Shown: positions 18,667 to 27,980 of the stretch, piece after piece
Layout: every line of letters begins with the position of its first letter
Numbering within the stretch: the stretch's first letter is position 1
Source: Pseudohaliea rubra DSM 19751
Lineage (GTDB): Bacteria; Pseudomonadota; Gammaproteobacteria; Pseudomonadales; Halieaceae
DNA: 64,000 nt
Direction of reading: 5' to 3'
NCBI RefSeq assembly: GCF_000764025.1
Contig: NZ_KN234755.1
Span: 17,569-81,568, forward strand
The notes under the pieces: model-generated
Seen by the model: only the letters and a program-made list of their open reading frames with translations
What the model was told of the DNA's origin: nothing
Database searches by the model: none
Position numbers and translations under genes: made by a program

Positions 18667-21318
18667 TCAGGCCAGCATGGGGTCGATCTTGTCGGGGTCG
18701 ATAGCGAGGTCGCGGCGCGCCTCGACCACCTTCGCCGGCTCCACGGCACCCTCGGCTGCCAGCGCACCAAGGGCCGCAAGGGCGATGTACTCGCGGCTCA
18801 CCTCAAAATGCTGGCGCAGCTTCGCCCGGGTGTCGCTGCGGCCGAAGCCGTCCGTACCGAGCACGGTGTAGGATCGTGGCAGGTAGGCACGCAGCTGCTC
18901 GCCATAGGGCGTGATGTAGTCCGTTGCCAGGACCGCCGGCCCATCCGCATCCGCCAGCAGCTCCGCGACATACGGCACGCGCGGCTCCTCCTCAGGGTGC
19001 AGTCGGTTCCAGCGCTGGCAGACCCGGCCGTCCCGGGCCAGCTCATTGACGCTGGTAACGCTCCAGATATCCGCGGCAATGCCATAGTCGCTTGCCAGCA
19101 GTTCCGCGGCCGCCTCGACCTCGCGAAGGATCGCGCCCGAGCCCATGAGCTGCACTCGCGGACCATCCTCGCGCGGGGAGCGCCGCAGCCGGTACATGCC
19201 GCGGATGATCCCCTCCTCTGCGCCCGCCGGCATCTCCGGGTGCGGGTAGTTCTCGTTCATGGTGGTGATGTAGTAGAAGCGGTTCTCCCGCTCCAGGTAC
19301 ATGCGTCGCAACCCGTCCTGGATAATGACCGCGAGCTCGTAGCTGTAGGTCGGGTCATAGCTCACGCAGTTGGGAATGGTCTGCGCGAGCAGATGACTGT
19401 GGCCATCCTGATGCTGCAGACCCTCGCCATTCAGCGTCGTGCGGCCCGAGGTGGCCCCGATGAGAAAGCCGCGGGCCTGGCTGTCACCGGCCGCCCAGGC
19501 CAGATCGCCGATGCGCTGGAAGCCGAACATGGAGTAGAAGATATAAAAAGGCACCATCGGATAGTCGCTGGTGCTGTAGGCCGTCGCGGCGGCCAGCCAG
19601 GAGGAGAACGCGCCGGCCTCGTTGATGCCCTCCTCGAGGATCTGTCCCTTGATATCTTCCTTGTAGAACATGATCTGCCCGGCATCGTGGGGCGTGTAAC
19701 GCTGCCCTACGGAGGAGTAGATGCCGAGCTGCCGGAACATGCCCTCCATGCCGAAGGTACGCGCCTCGTCGGGGACGATGGGCACCACGCGCTCGCCGAT
19801 GGCCTTGTCCTTGGCGAGCGAGGACAGAATGCGTACGAAGGCCATGGTAGTGGAGATCTTGCGCTCGCCGCTGCCCTTGAGCTGGGACTTGAAGGCGTCG
19901 AGGTCCGGCACGTCCAGGGAGCGCTCGCCGCGCCGCCGCGCCGGCACGAAGCCGCCGAGCGCCTCGCGCCGCTCGAGCATGTAGCGCATCTCGGGGCTAT
20001 CGGGCGCGGGACGGTAGTAGGGGACGTTCGCCAGCTCGCTGTCGCTGATCGGAATGCCGAAACGGTCCCGGAAGGCCTTGAGGCCATCCATATCGAGCTT
20101 CTTCAGCGAGTGGGTCTCGTTGTTCGCCTCTCCCGCTTCACCGGTGCCGTAGCCTTTGACGGTCATGGCCAGGATCACCGTGGGCTTCTCGTGCTGGGCC
20201 ACCGCGTGGGCGTAAGCGGCATAGACCTTGTAGGGATCGTGGCCGCCCCGGTTCAGGTACATGATGTCCTCATCGGACAGGTCCTTCACCAGCTCCAGGA
20301 GCTCGGGATACTTGCCGAAGAAATGCTCCCGGGTGTAGGCGCCGCCATTGTACTTGTAGTTCTGCAGCTCCCCGTCACAGACCTCGTCCATGCGCTTCTG
20401 CAAAAGCCCGGTCTCGTCGCGCTCCAGCAGCGGGTCCCACTTGCGGCCCCAGACCACCTTGAGCACGTCCCAGCCGGCGCCGCGGAAAACACCCTCGAGC
20501 TCCTGGATGATCTTGCCATTGCCGCGCACCGGGCCATCGAGGCGCTGCAGATTGCAGTTGACGACAAAAATAAGGTTGCCGAGGCGCTCGCGCCCCGCCA
20601 GGGAAATAGCACCGAGCGACTCGGGCTCGTCGCACTCGCCGTCGCCGAGGAAGCACCAGACGTTGCGGTCACCGTGGTCCAGGAGACCGCGATCCTGCTG
20701 GTACTTGAGCAGTCGCGCCTGGTAGATGGCCTGGATCGGACCGAGACCCATGGACACCGTGGGGAACTGCCAGTAATCAGGCATGAGCCAGGGGTGGGGA
20801 TAGGACGACAGTCCGTGGCCGTCCACCTCCCGACGGAAGTTGTCCAGCTGCTCCTCGGTGAGGCGTCCCTCGAGATAGGAGCGGGCATACATGCCCGGGG
20901 CGCTGTGCCCCTGATAGAAGACCAGGTCGCCCGGATGCTCCCGGTCGGCGCCGCGGAAGAAATGGTTGCAGCCCACGTCGTAGAGCGTGGCGCTGGACGA
21001 AAAGCTGGAGATATGGCCGCCGAGCCCCTCGTCGTTGTCATTGGCCCGCATCACCATGGCCAGGGCATTCCAGCGCACGAGGGAGCGGATGCGACGCTCC
21101 ATGAACAGGTCGCCGGGCATCTGCTTCTGGTCCGCCGGAGCGATGGTGTTGCGGAAGGGCGTGGTCATCGCGGTCGGCAGCGGGATGCCATCGGCCATGG
21201 CCCGCTTCGACAGCTCCTCCATCAGATAGGTGGCGCGCTCCTCGCCCCGGTACTTCACGACCTCATCGAAAGAGTCTATCCATTCGCGGGTTTCGACGGG
21301 ATCAAGGTCATCGATCAT
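18667..21318 (-). CDS. aceE: Pyruvate dehydrogenase E1, homodimeric type
   Basis: The 883-residue protein has the length and features of homodimeric AceE. The thiamine-diphosphate motif GDGECDEPES precedes FVVNCNLQRLDGPVRG, and HSAPGMYARS, YSTSDYPMVPFYIFYSMFGFQ and DGHSHLLAQTIP are family landmarks. It decarboxylates pyruvate and acetylates the lipoyl groups of E2. The gene heads an aceE-aceF operon, with a 167-base upstream gap that is A+T-rich for this genome. Confidence 0.97.
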   Translation of the reverse strand: MIDDLDPVETREWIDSFDEVVKYRGEERATYLMEELSKRAMADGIPLPTAMTTPFRNTIAPADQKQMPGDLFMERRIRSLVRWNALAMVMRANDNDEGLGGHISSFSSSATLYDVGCNHFFRGADREHPGDLVFYQGHSAPGMYARSYLEGRLTEEQLDNFRREVDGHGLSSYPHPWLMPDYWQFPTVSMGLGPIQAIYQARLLKYQQDRGLLDHGDRNVWCFLGDGECDEPESLGAISLAGRERLGNLIFVVNCNLQRLDGPVRGNGKIIQELEGVFRGAGWDVLKVVWGRKWDPLLERDETGLLQKRMDEVCDGELQNYKYNGGAYTREHFFGKYPELLELVKDLSDEDIMYLNRGGHDPYKVYAAYAHAVAQHEKPTVILAMTVKGYGTGEAGEANNETHSLKKLDMDGLKAFRDRFGIPISDSELANVPYYRPAPDSPEMRYMLERREALGGFVPARRRGERSLDVPDLDAFKSQLKGSGERKISTTMAFVRILSSLAKDKAIGERVVPIVPDEARTFGMEGMFRQLGIYSSVGQRYTPHDAGQIMFYKEDIKGQILEEGINEAGAFSSWLAAATAYSTSDYPMVPFYIFYSMFGFQRIGDLAWAAGDSQARGFLIGATSGRTTLNGEGLQHQDGHSHLLAQTIPNCVSYDPTYSYELAVIIQDGLRRMYLERENRFYYITTMNENYPHPEMPAGAEEGIIRGMYRLRRSPREDGPRVQLMGSGAILREVEAAAELLASDYGIAADIWSVTSVNELARDGRVCQRWNRLHPEEEPRVPYVAELLADADGPAVLATDYITPYGEQLRAYLPRSYTVLGTDGFGRSDTRAKLRQHFEVSREYIALAALGALAAEGAVEPAKVVEARRDLAIDPDKIDPMLA

Positions 21319-21352
21319 GGCTCGGGAGGCTCCTGGCGCTAGGAAGACTTAA

Positions 21353-21367
21353 GTTCTTTTTTAGAAC
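21353..21367. other. Small inverted repeat upstream of aceE
   Basis: GTTCT and AGAAC arms flank a run of five T (21358-21362), 35-49 bases before the aceE start. A second TAGAAC occurs at 21478-21483. It could be an operator, but arms this short arise by chance and no regulator is identified. Confidence 0.2.
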
Positions 21368-21485
21368 CATTAAACGCGTGCCCTGGCACGCCGCGGGCGC
21401 GAAAACACCGCCGCACACCACGAACACCCAACTATCCTACAGGAAAGCGGCGGCCGGGGGAAATAGCCATTCCCATTTAGAACTA

Positions 21486-24347
21486 TCAGTACTGATCCAC
21501 TGACCAGGTGTCATGGTCCGCCTTGATTGCCGTGGCGTTCGTCACTCGCCGACCGATGTTGTCGGGGATCACGCCGCGGGCGCCGGGGGCCACCACCTGC
21601 AGGGAACGCGGCTGCTCCCGGAAAACCTCGCGGAAATAGGCTGCCCACTCGTCCCGGTCGAAGTCATTGACCGCGGCGGCCAGCTGTCGACGACCGTCGA
21701 AGGCATACTGGCGCTTGGCAATGGACTGCCAGTAGAACTCCGCCCGCTCGAAAAGATTCTTGTCCGGCTCCTCGATCTCCGCCACCAGGGCCTCCCGGTG
21801 CCGCTGGAAGCGGCTGTTGTCGAGGGACGGCAGCACCTCGTCGAGAAACTCCTCCATGGCGCCGGCGACATGCCCGGCGTCGTGGCTCGGGGACTGCACC
21901 AGCAATACCAGCCCAGGGATATCGAACTGCGGCCAGGAGAAAGCGCTGACCACGTAGCCAAGCTGCTGTTCCGTACGCAGCTCCTGGAAGAAGCCGGACT
22001 TCATGACCTGCGCCGCCAGGGCCGTGGCCGCGCGGTCGCGCCAGCTGTCGCCGGCACCCTGCAGGTACCAGCTCACCACGGCATCATCGTGAGGCACATC
22101 GGTCACAAACTGCAGGGACTCACCAGCGCCAATACGCAGCACCTCGAGAGGTGGCAGCGCCGGCACGTCGCCAGCCGGCAGCAGGTCGGCCAGCGCCGCG
22201 GCAAGCTCGGCGACCGCGGACTGCGGGTAGTTGCCGTAGAGCAACGCTTCCGCGCTCACGCCGGCCCAGAAGGCATCGGCATAGTCCTCGATTGCCGCGA
22301 GATCGAGTCCGCGAAGGGCCTCGATAAGTGCCGCCTCGCCGTAGGCACCGTAAAGCAGCGCCTCGCGCAGGTCATCGATCACCTGGCTCACGGGGCGCTT
22401 GGCCACTGCATTTTCCAGGCCCCGGACAAGGTCGGCGCGAAGGCTCTCAAAGCGCGACCGGTCGAAGGCCGGCGCCTGCACGGTGTCCAGCAACTGCTCC
22501 AGCAGGACCTGCTGCTTGTCGTTATAGCCGCTGATGCGCAGGCTCACCCCGCGGGCGTGCTTGTAGAGGCTGAAGTCGAGGCCGGCCAGGCGTGCCGGGT
22601 AGGTGAAAGAGTTGACCGCATCGGTGAGGAGCCGGGTGTAGAGCATGGCCGCCGCCACCGCCCGCGCGTCCCCGCTCACGAGCGGGGAACGAAAATTCAC
22701 GTAGAGGGCACCGCGTGGTGTCCGGAAATCCTTGCCCTGGCGAAACCAGATGCGCGTGCGCGGCGTGTCGAGGGCGATCGTCGGCGTCTCCGGGTTGTCC
22801 GCCGCCAGCGGCACCAGCGACAGATCCTCGGCGATGAAGGCATTCGGCGCCGGCAGATGCAGGCTGGCGACGTCCGTCGGCGCCCAGCGGGACGCAAGGG
22901 CCGGGGCCGTCGTCACTCCGAAAGGCACCTCATAATGGGGCGACTCACGATCCACCGGCACGCCGGGGGCCGTAAGAACCACCTGCGCCAGCGCCGGTCG
23001 CAGGCGGTCCAGCGCCTCTTCGATCAGCTCCGGCGCGAAGCGTTCCATGAGGTAGGGACCCTGAAGCACGTCCCGGGGGGCGTAGTAGTGCATGCCGCCG
23101 GCCAGGGCACTGACGTAGCCCATGGGCTCACCGTGTTCCCGGAAGCGAAAGTCGATGGCCGCAAGCTCCGACTGCTCTTCATACAGCCAGCGCTGGGGGC
23201 CCTCTTCCCGGAGCATGGCGAGATAGCTGAAGAGCAGCCTGAGCACGCGCTCATGCTCAGCCACGCCACGCTCCGTGAGCGACACGGTAACACTGAACAG
23301 CGAGCCGCCGCGCCAGGACAACCCCTCGCCGGCCGACAGGCCCTCCGCCAGCCCCTCGCGCTTCAGCGCCAGCAGAAGACTGCCTTCGCCCTCGTGGCCG
23401 ATGAGGTTACCGAGGTAAGCCATGGGCTTGGCCCGGTACCGGGAGCGGTAGTCCGGCACCTGAAAATTGACCTGCAGCTGCCGAAGCGTCGCCTGCGGCT
23501 GCACCGTGACCTTCATCGGCAGCGATGCCGGCTCGAAGAGCGGCTCGGCCATGGGCTCGGGCTCATAGTCGTGATTGGGGACGCGGGCGAAGAGCGGCGC
23601 CACCAGCTTTTCCAGCTCCTCCAGCGGCTCGGCGCCGAGCACCACAAGGCGCATGGCGTTGGCGGAGTAATGCTTGCGGTAGAAGGCGAGCAGGTCCTCG
23701 CGCACCGGGGCCCCGGGCCGGTCGGCAAGGGTCTCGAGGCTGCCAACGGAGAACTGGCTGTAGGGGTGGGCCGGGTTCATGACCGCCTGCAGCACATCGA
23801 GGCCACGCCGGGGATCGCTCTTCAGGCCCATCTGGTACTCCGCCTGCACCGCGTTCTTCTCCCGGTCGACGTAGTCGGCATCCAGCCGCGGCGCAATGAA
23901 AAACTGGGCAAAACGGTCGAGCCCCTCCTCCAGATAACTGGCGTTGATATCGAAGAAATAGTTGGTGTGCTCGAAGCTCGTATAGGCGTTGCGGGAGCCA
24001 CCGTGCTCGGTAATGTAGCGCTCGTACTCGGCGGCATCCGGGTACTTGTCGGTGCCGAGGAAAAGCATGTGCTCGAGGAAATGAGCCAGCCCCCCGCGCC
24101 CTGGCGGGTTGTCGCCGCTGCCGACCATCACATCGAGGGAAGCCGCCGCCTTCCGGGTATCCGGGTCGGAGATGAGCAGCGCCTGCAAACCGTTTTCGAG
24201 AGTGAGGAGACGGTAGGCGTAGTCATCAGCCTCGCTCTTGGCCGGCTCCGTGTACTCACGAACAGGGCTTGCTGCACAGGCCGCGAGGAGCGCGGAAAAC
24301 AGAAGGACGAGAAGCGCCGGCAGGGGCGGCGCAGATCGCAGGGGCAT
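21486..24347 (-). CDS. M16 family zinc metalloprotease, lipoprotein (pitrilysin/insulysin-like)
   Basis: The 953-residue protein begins with a lipoprotein signal peptide ending in ALLAACAAS. The inverted zinc motif HFLEH is near residue 88, with downstream glutamate in REKNAVQAEYQ. Four M16 half-domains and the FEHTNYFFDI stretch match pitrilysin and insulysin. It probably degrades peptides in the periplasm or at a membrane surface. Its stop lies 138 bases upstream of aceE on the same strand, and it starts 3 bases after the permease gene stop, so the two are probably co-transcribed. Confidence 0.93.
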   Translation of the reverse strand: MPLRSAPPLPALLVLLFSALLAACAASPVREYTEPAKSEADDYAYRLLTLENGLQALLISDPDTRKAAASLDVMVGSGDNPPGRGGLAHFLEHMLFLGTDKYPDAAEYERYITEHGGSRNAYTSFEHTNYFFDINASYLEEGLDRFAQFFIAPRLDADYVDREKNAVQAEYQMGLKSDPRRGLDVLQAVMNPAHPYSQFSVGSLETLADRPGAPVREDLLAFYRKHYSANAMRLVVLGAEPLEELEKLVAPLFARVPNHDYEPEPMAEPLFEPASLPMKVTVQPQATLRQLQVNFQVPDYRSRYRAKPMAYLGNLIGHEGEGSLLLALKREGLAEGLSAGEGLSWRGGSLFSVTVSLTERGVAEHERVLRLLFSYLAMLREEGPQRWLYEEQSELAAIDFRFREHGEPMGYVSALAGGMHYYAPRDVLQGPYLMERFAPELIEEALDRLRPALAQVVLTAPGVPVDRESPHYEVPFGVTTAPALASRWAPTDVASLHLPAPNAFIAEDLSLVPLAADNPETPTIALDTPRTRIWFRQGKDFRTPRGALYVNFRSPLVSGDARAVAAAMLYTRLLTDAVNSFTYPARLAGLDFSLYKHARGVSLRISGYNDKQQVLLEQLLDTVQAPAFDRSRFESLRADLVRGLENAVAKRPVSQVIDDLREALLYGAYGEAALIEALRGLDLAAIEDYADAFWAGVSAEALLYGNYPQSAVAELAAALADLLPAGDVPALPPLEVLRIGAGESLQFVTDVPHDDAVVSWYLQGAGDSWRDRAATALAAQVMKSGFFQELRTEQQLGYVVSAFSWPQFDIPGLVLLVQSPSHDAGHVAGAMEEFLDEVLPSLDNSRFQRHREALVAEIEEPDKNLFERAEFYWQSIAKRQYAFDGRRQLAAAVNDFDRDEWAAYFREVFREQPRSLQVVAPGARGVIPDNIGRRVTNATAIKADHDTWSVDQY

Positions 24348-24350
24348 GAA

Positions 24351-25427
24351 TCAGTCTCCTTCTATGACTTCCGGTTCAACTTCCCGGGTGGGCCAGGCAT
24401 TGATGACGGCTTTGATCAGCGTGGCCAGAGGGATCGCGAAAAACACACCCCACAGGCCCCAGATTCCGCCGAAGAACAGTACGGCGATAATGATGGCAAT
24501 TGGATGAAGGTTCACCGCCTCGGAAAAGAGCAGCGGCACCAGCATGTTGCCATCGAGTATCTGAATGGCGATGTAGACAACCATCACCACATAAAATTCC
24601 CCGCTGATGCCCCACTGGAAAAAGGCGACCATGAGGATCGGGATGGTGATCAGAAAGGCACCGATGTAGGGGATGATCACGGACAGACCGACGAGCAGGG
24701 CGAGCAGGGCGGCGTAGTTGAGGCCCAGCCAGGTAAAAGCCACGTAGCTGACAGCACCGACAATGATGATCTCCACCATTTTGCCCCGGGCGTAATTGGA
24801 GAACTGTACGTTCATCTCCGCCCAGATCCGGGTCAGGAGGGGGCGGCGCGATGGCAGGAAGCTGGTGAGCCAGTCCGAGATCAGCTGCCGGTCTTTCAGC
24901 AGAAAGAACACCATAATGGGGATGAGCACCAGGTATACGGTCACCGTCAGAAACCCGGGAATACCGGCGAGGGTCCGGGTTACCAGGCGCTGGCCGAAAC
25001 CGGCGACTTCCACCTGGGCGGCGGCCACGACCTGATTGAGCTGCTGCTGACTGAACAGGTCCGGGTACTGGGTCGGCAGGACCGCCAGCAACTGCCGCCC
25101 CTGCTCAAGCATGCGAGGCACCTCGCCCGCGAGCCCCACGAGCTGGCGCCAGACCAGCGGCAGGAGGCCGAGGATCACGCCAAAAAAAGCGCCTATGAAG
25201 ATGATGAAAGCCAGCGTAAAGCCCAGCCACTGCGGAAGCCCGGAGCGCTGTAGCACGTTGGCCACACCCTGCACCAGGTAGGCGAGAACGATGGCGGCCA
25301 GTACCGGCGCAAGGATATCGCCGATGGTCACCAGCAGCACGGTTCCGACGAGGAGCAGCAGCAGCAGCAGAATGGATTCCTCCTCCTGCAGATAGCGCCG
25401 GTACCATTTCGTAAAGACTTCCATCAT
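24351..25427 (-). CDS. AI-2E family transporter / PerM-type permease
   Basis: The 358-residue protein has about seven to eight membrane segments, with a non-membrane stretch in the middle (about residues 95-155). The family signature GLSVIIPYIGAFL is near residue 255, and the C-terminal helices contain ILFFGGIWGLWGVFFAIPLA-like sequence. Members include PerM and the proposed AI-2 exporter TqsA; the true substrate is mostly unknown. It precedes the M16 protease, and linked perM and bepA-type proteases are common in gammaproteobacteria; here a BepA-like gene lies 3 kb away. Confidence 0.88.
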   Translation of the reverse strand: MMEVFTKWYRRYLQEEESILLLLLLLVGTVLLVTIGDILAPVLAAIVLAYLVQGVANVLQRSGLPQWLGFTLAFIIFIGAFFGVILGLLPLVWRQLVGLAGEVPRMLEQGRQLLAVLPTQYPDLFSQQQLNQVVAAAQVEVAGFGQRLVTRTLAGIPGFLTVTVYLVLIPIMVFFLLKDRQLISDWLTSFLPSRRPLLTRIWAEMNVQFSNYARGKMVEIIIVGAVSYVAFTWLGLNYAALLALLVGLSVIIPYIGAFLITIPILMVAFFQWGISGEFYVVMVVYIAIQILDGNMLVPLLFSEAVNLHPIAIIIAVLFFGGIWGLWGVFFAIPLATLIKAVINAWPTREVEPEVIEGD

Positions 25428-25528
25428 CGGAAGATCAGCTCCCTGAGCACGCCGCGGGCCACCCCGCCGGACCCGGATATCATGCCCGAGCCCGCGGCCG
25501 GATGTATACGCCGGAGGTTCTTTCCCGC

Positions 25529-27493
25529 CTAGCGGACGGCCGGCGACCCCAGCCCGAGCAGCTCGCGGACCGGGTCCGGATGGAGCTCGGCAAAGCGCTC
25601 GCCGGTGTAGCGGGCGAAGGCCCGCGAGTGGTGGTGCTTGTCATAAAACGCCGGCACGCCGTCCGGGGTTTCAGTGGGGCAGCGCTCCGGACGTCGCGCA
25701 GCGCAAAGCAGATCAATGCGGTCCACGTAGAGGTCTGTTACCGCCATGAAAGGCTCGAAAAGCCGGTCTCGCGCCGGGTTCGTCTCGAAATAGTCGAGGT
25801 TTTCCGGCCGGCCGCACGCCGCACTGCTGCCCGTCTCGTTGATGAGACGAGCGCAGGGAACCCGAGTCTTCATGTAGCTGCCGAAGGTCATGACCCGAAG
25901 CCCGGGATTGGCCTCGCGCAGGGCTCTGACCGCCACCAGAAAAGGCTCCGCGATCCGCGAGAAGGCTCGGTTCGAGGCCGAGACCGCAACGACCTGGAAG
26001 CGCTGTGCCACTTCCGGCGTCCCCAGCCGCGCGAAACGCGCCGTGCACGCCGGGTACTGGGCGCGCACAACCCCCGCTTCCACCCGAAGCCGGCCGCAAT
26101 CCTGGGTGCCTCCGAAGAGCACGAGCGCAACACCGGGGTCATCCTCGTAGACGGCGCGGAGGAAGTTGTAGCCATCCACCTCGTGAGAGTTACCGAGTAC
26201 CAGCACCTGGATCGGCGCCATGGCGCAGGCGTCGTCAGTACCCAGACCCAGGTTGCAGGCCTTGCGCGTATCGAGGAAACGGCGCTGCTCACCGGCCTTG
26301 ATGGCTTCTGCGGTGAGCTGCTGACGGGGAAAGCGCCAGGCCCAGCCATCCCCCTGCCAGGCATGCAGCGCGGGCAGGGCCAGCACCACGACCAGGCCGG
26401 CAATAACCAGGGCGAAGCGGCCATCAGACAGGCGGACCCGGGGTCCGGGGTCGCCCGCGCGGGAATAAAAGCGCCGCTCAACACCCGCATGCAGCAGCCA
26501 GGCCAGGAGCATCATCAGGGAAACCAGCGCGAGCTGCTCTGCCGGAACCAGATGGCTACCGGTCCGGTAGCGGTAGAGCGCCACCACGGGCCAGTGCACG
26601 AGATACAGGGCGTAGGACACCTTGCCGAGCCAGGTGGCCAGCGAATGGCGCAAGGCAGCATGAAGCGGCCCGCCTGCAGCCGGCGCCGTAGCGCCTAGCA
26701 GCGCCAGGGCAGCGCCCAGCGTCGGCAGCAGCGCGGCCCAGCCCGGATAAAGCGTGTCGGCGTCCAGAGCGAGGGTGCTCGCGAGGATCAGCGCAAGCCC
26801 CGCCGCCAGAGCGGCCCGGACCACGCCAGGCCTCGCCCCGAGACGCTTCCCGAGGCCAGTACCAAGAAAAAAAGGCAGCATGGCGCCAGCAGCGAACTGG
26901 AACACTCGGAAGGGCGACAAAAAGAAGGCGGCAGAGGCATCGACACCCGTAAACCAGATGGTGATGGCGGCGCCAGCCACGGTCAGACCAGCAAGCGCCG
27001 CACCGAGCCGCAACCGTCCGCGCAGCCGCCAGAGGAGTAGCAGGAGCGCCGGCCAGGCCAGGTAGAACTGCTCCTCAACGCCGAGGGACCAGGTGTGCAG
27101 CAGCGGCTTCAGCTCGGAATCCGCGTCCCAGTAGCCGGCCTCGGCATAAAACACGATATTCGACACGCTGACCATCGCACCGAGGGCGGAGCGCGCAAAG
27201 GGAGCGAAGTCATACGGGTTGAGGATCAGAGCGGCGGCCACGAAGGTGGCAGCCACCGTGGCCAGAAGCGGAGGCAGGAGACGACGGATACGCCGCAGAT
27301 AAAAACCGGCCAGAGAGAACGTGCCGCTATCGACCCGGGCGAGGATGAGCCGGGTGATCAGGTAGCCGGAGATCACGAAAAAGACATCCACCCCGACGAA
27401 GCCCCCGGCCAGGGGTGCGATACCGAGATGGAAGAGCACCACCGCGGCAACCGCGACGGCCCGCAAGCCATCGATTTCCGGACGGTAGATCAC
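25529..27493 (-). CDS. Membrane O-acyltransferase (OafA type) with C-terminal SGNH domain
   Basis: The 654-residue protein begins YRPEIDGLRAVAVAAVVLFH, the standard acyltransferase-3 opening, with the GVDVFFVISGYLIT stretch near residue 34. About ten membrane helices cover residues 10-370. A periplasmic SGNH-like esterase domain follows (block VLVLGNSHEVDGYNFL near 430; late acidic/histidine motif YDKHHHSRAFARY). Such fusions O-acetylate cell-surface polysaccharides such as lipopolysaccharide O-antigen. The substrate is not given by context. Confidence 0.88.
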   Translation of the reverse strand: MIYRPEIDGLRAVAVAAVVLFHLGIAPLAGGFVGVDVFFVISGYLITRLILARVDSGTFSLAGFYLRRIRRLLPPLLATVAATFVAAALILNPYDFAPFARSALGAMVSVSNIVFYAEAGYWDADSELKPLLHTWSLGVEEQFYLAWPALLLLLWRLRGRLRLGAALAGLTVAGAAITIWFTGVDASAAFFLSPFRVFQFAAGAMLPFFLGTGLGKRLGARPGVVRAALAAGLALILASTLALDADTLYPGWAALLPTLGAALALLGATAPAAGGPLHAALRHSLATWLGKVSYALYLVHWPVVALYRYRTGSHLVPAEQLALVSLMMLLAWLLHAGVERRFYSRAGDPGPRVRLSDGRFALVIAGLVVVLALPALHAWQGDGWAWRFPRQQLTAEAIKAGEQRRFLDTRKACNLGLGTDDACAMAPIQVLVLGNSHEVDGYNFLRAVYEDDPGVALVLFGGTQDCGRLRVEAGVVRAQYPACTARFARLGTPEVAQRFQVVAVSASNRAFSRIAEPFLVAVRALREANPGLRVMTFGSYMKTRVPCARLINETGSSAACGRPENLDYFETNPARDRLFEPFMAVTDLYVDRIDLLCAARRPERCPTETPDGVPAFYDKHHHSRAFARYTGERFAELHPDPVRELLGLGSPAVR

Positions 27494-27521
27494 CTGTCAG
27501 GGACCGAGGGTGTAACGGGCC

Positions 27522-27755
27522 TCAAACCTTGCGCAGCAGGTAGCGGTAGATGCCGTCCCGCTCCTCGCTGAGAAGAAGCTCATGGCCGCTCTGCTCGCAG
27601 AAGACGGCAAAATCGCGCACGGAACCGCTGTCCGTCGCCAGCACCGCCAGAAGCTGCCCCGGCGCGAGCGCATTCAAGGCGCGCTTGGCCTTCAAAAGCG
27701 GCATGGGACAGCGCAGATCGCGCGCGTCGACCTCACTGTCGGCGGACTCGAGCAT
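27522..27755 (-). CDS. tusA: TusA-family sulfurtransferase
   Basis: The 77-residue protein has the signature DARDLRCPMPLLKAKRAL, with the catalytic Cys-Pro-x-Pro near residue 16. TusA proteins carry persulfide sulfur, for example in tRNA 2-thiouridine synthesis; some members serve other sulfur routes. A GGAGGAAG ribosome-binding site lies just upstream. It is divergent from bepA. Confidence 0.9.
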   Translation of the reverse strand: MLESADSEVDARDLRCPMPLLKAKRALNALAPGQLLAVLATDSGSVRDFAVFCEQSGHELLLSEERDGIYRYLLRKV

Positions 27756-27980
27756 AGGGTGGCTTCCTCCGTAGGCCGGGGTGCTTTTGGTTCATCCTGA
27801 ACTTCCGGGGGCATCCGATCGCAGCCGCTTCGGAAACCTTCGAAGCGCCGAACTTTTTCCGCCCACGGCCGCCTAACTCGACGCACGGGCCCGTCTGGCA
27901 ATACGGTCAGGGCCTCGTCGCGTAGAATACGTCAAGCTGCCCGGGCAGACTATGGGCATCCGTAAACCAGGTTGAACGCT

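Noticed and set aside
21513..25253. 1246-codon plus-strand open frame antisense to the M16 protease
   Set aside because: It is the mirror of G+C-rich minus-strand genes with strong family matches; its own translation is rich in Arg, His and Gln and shows no domain.
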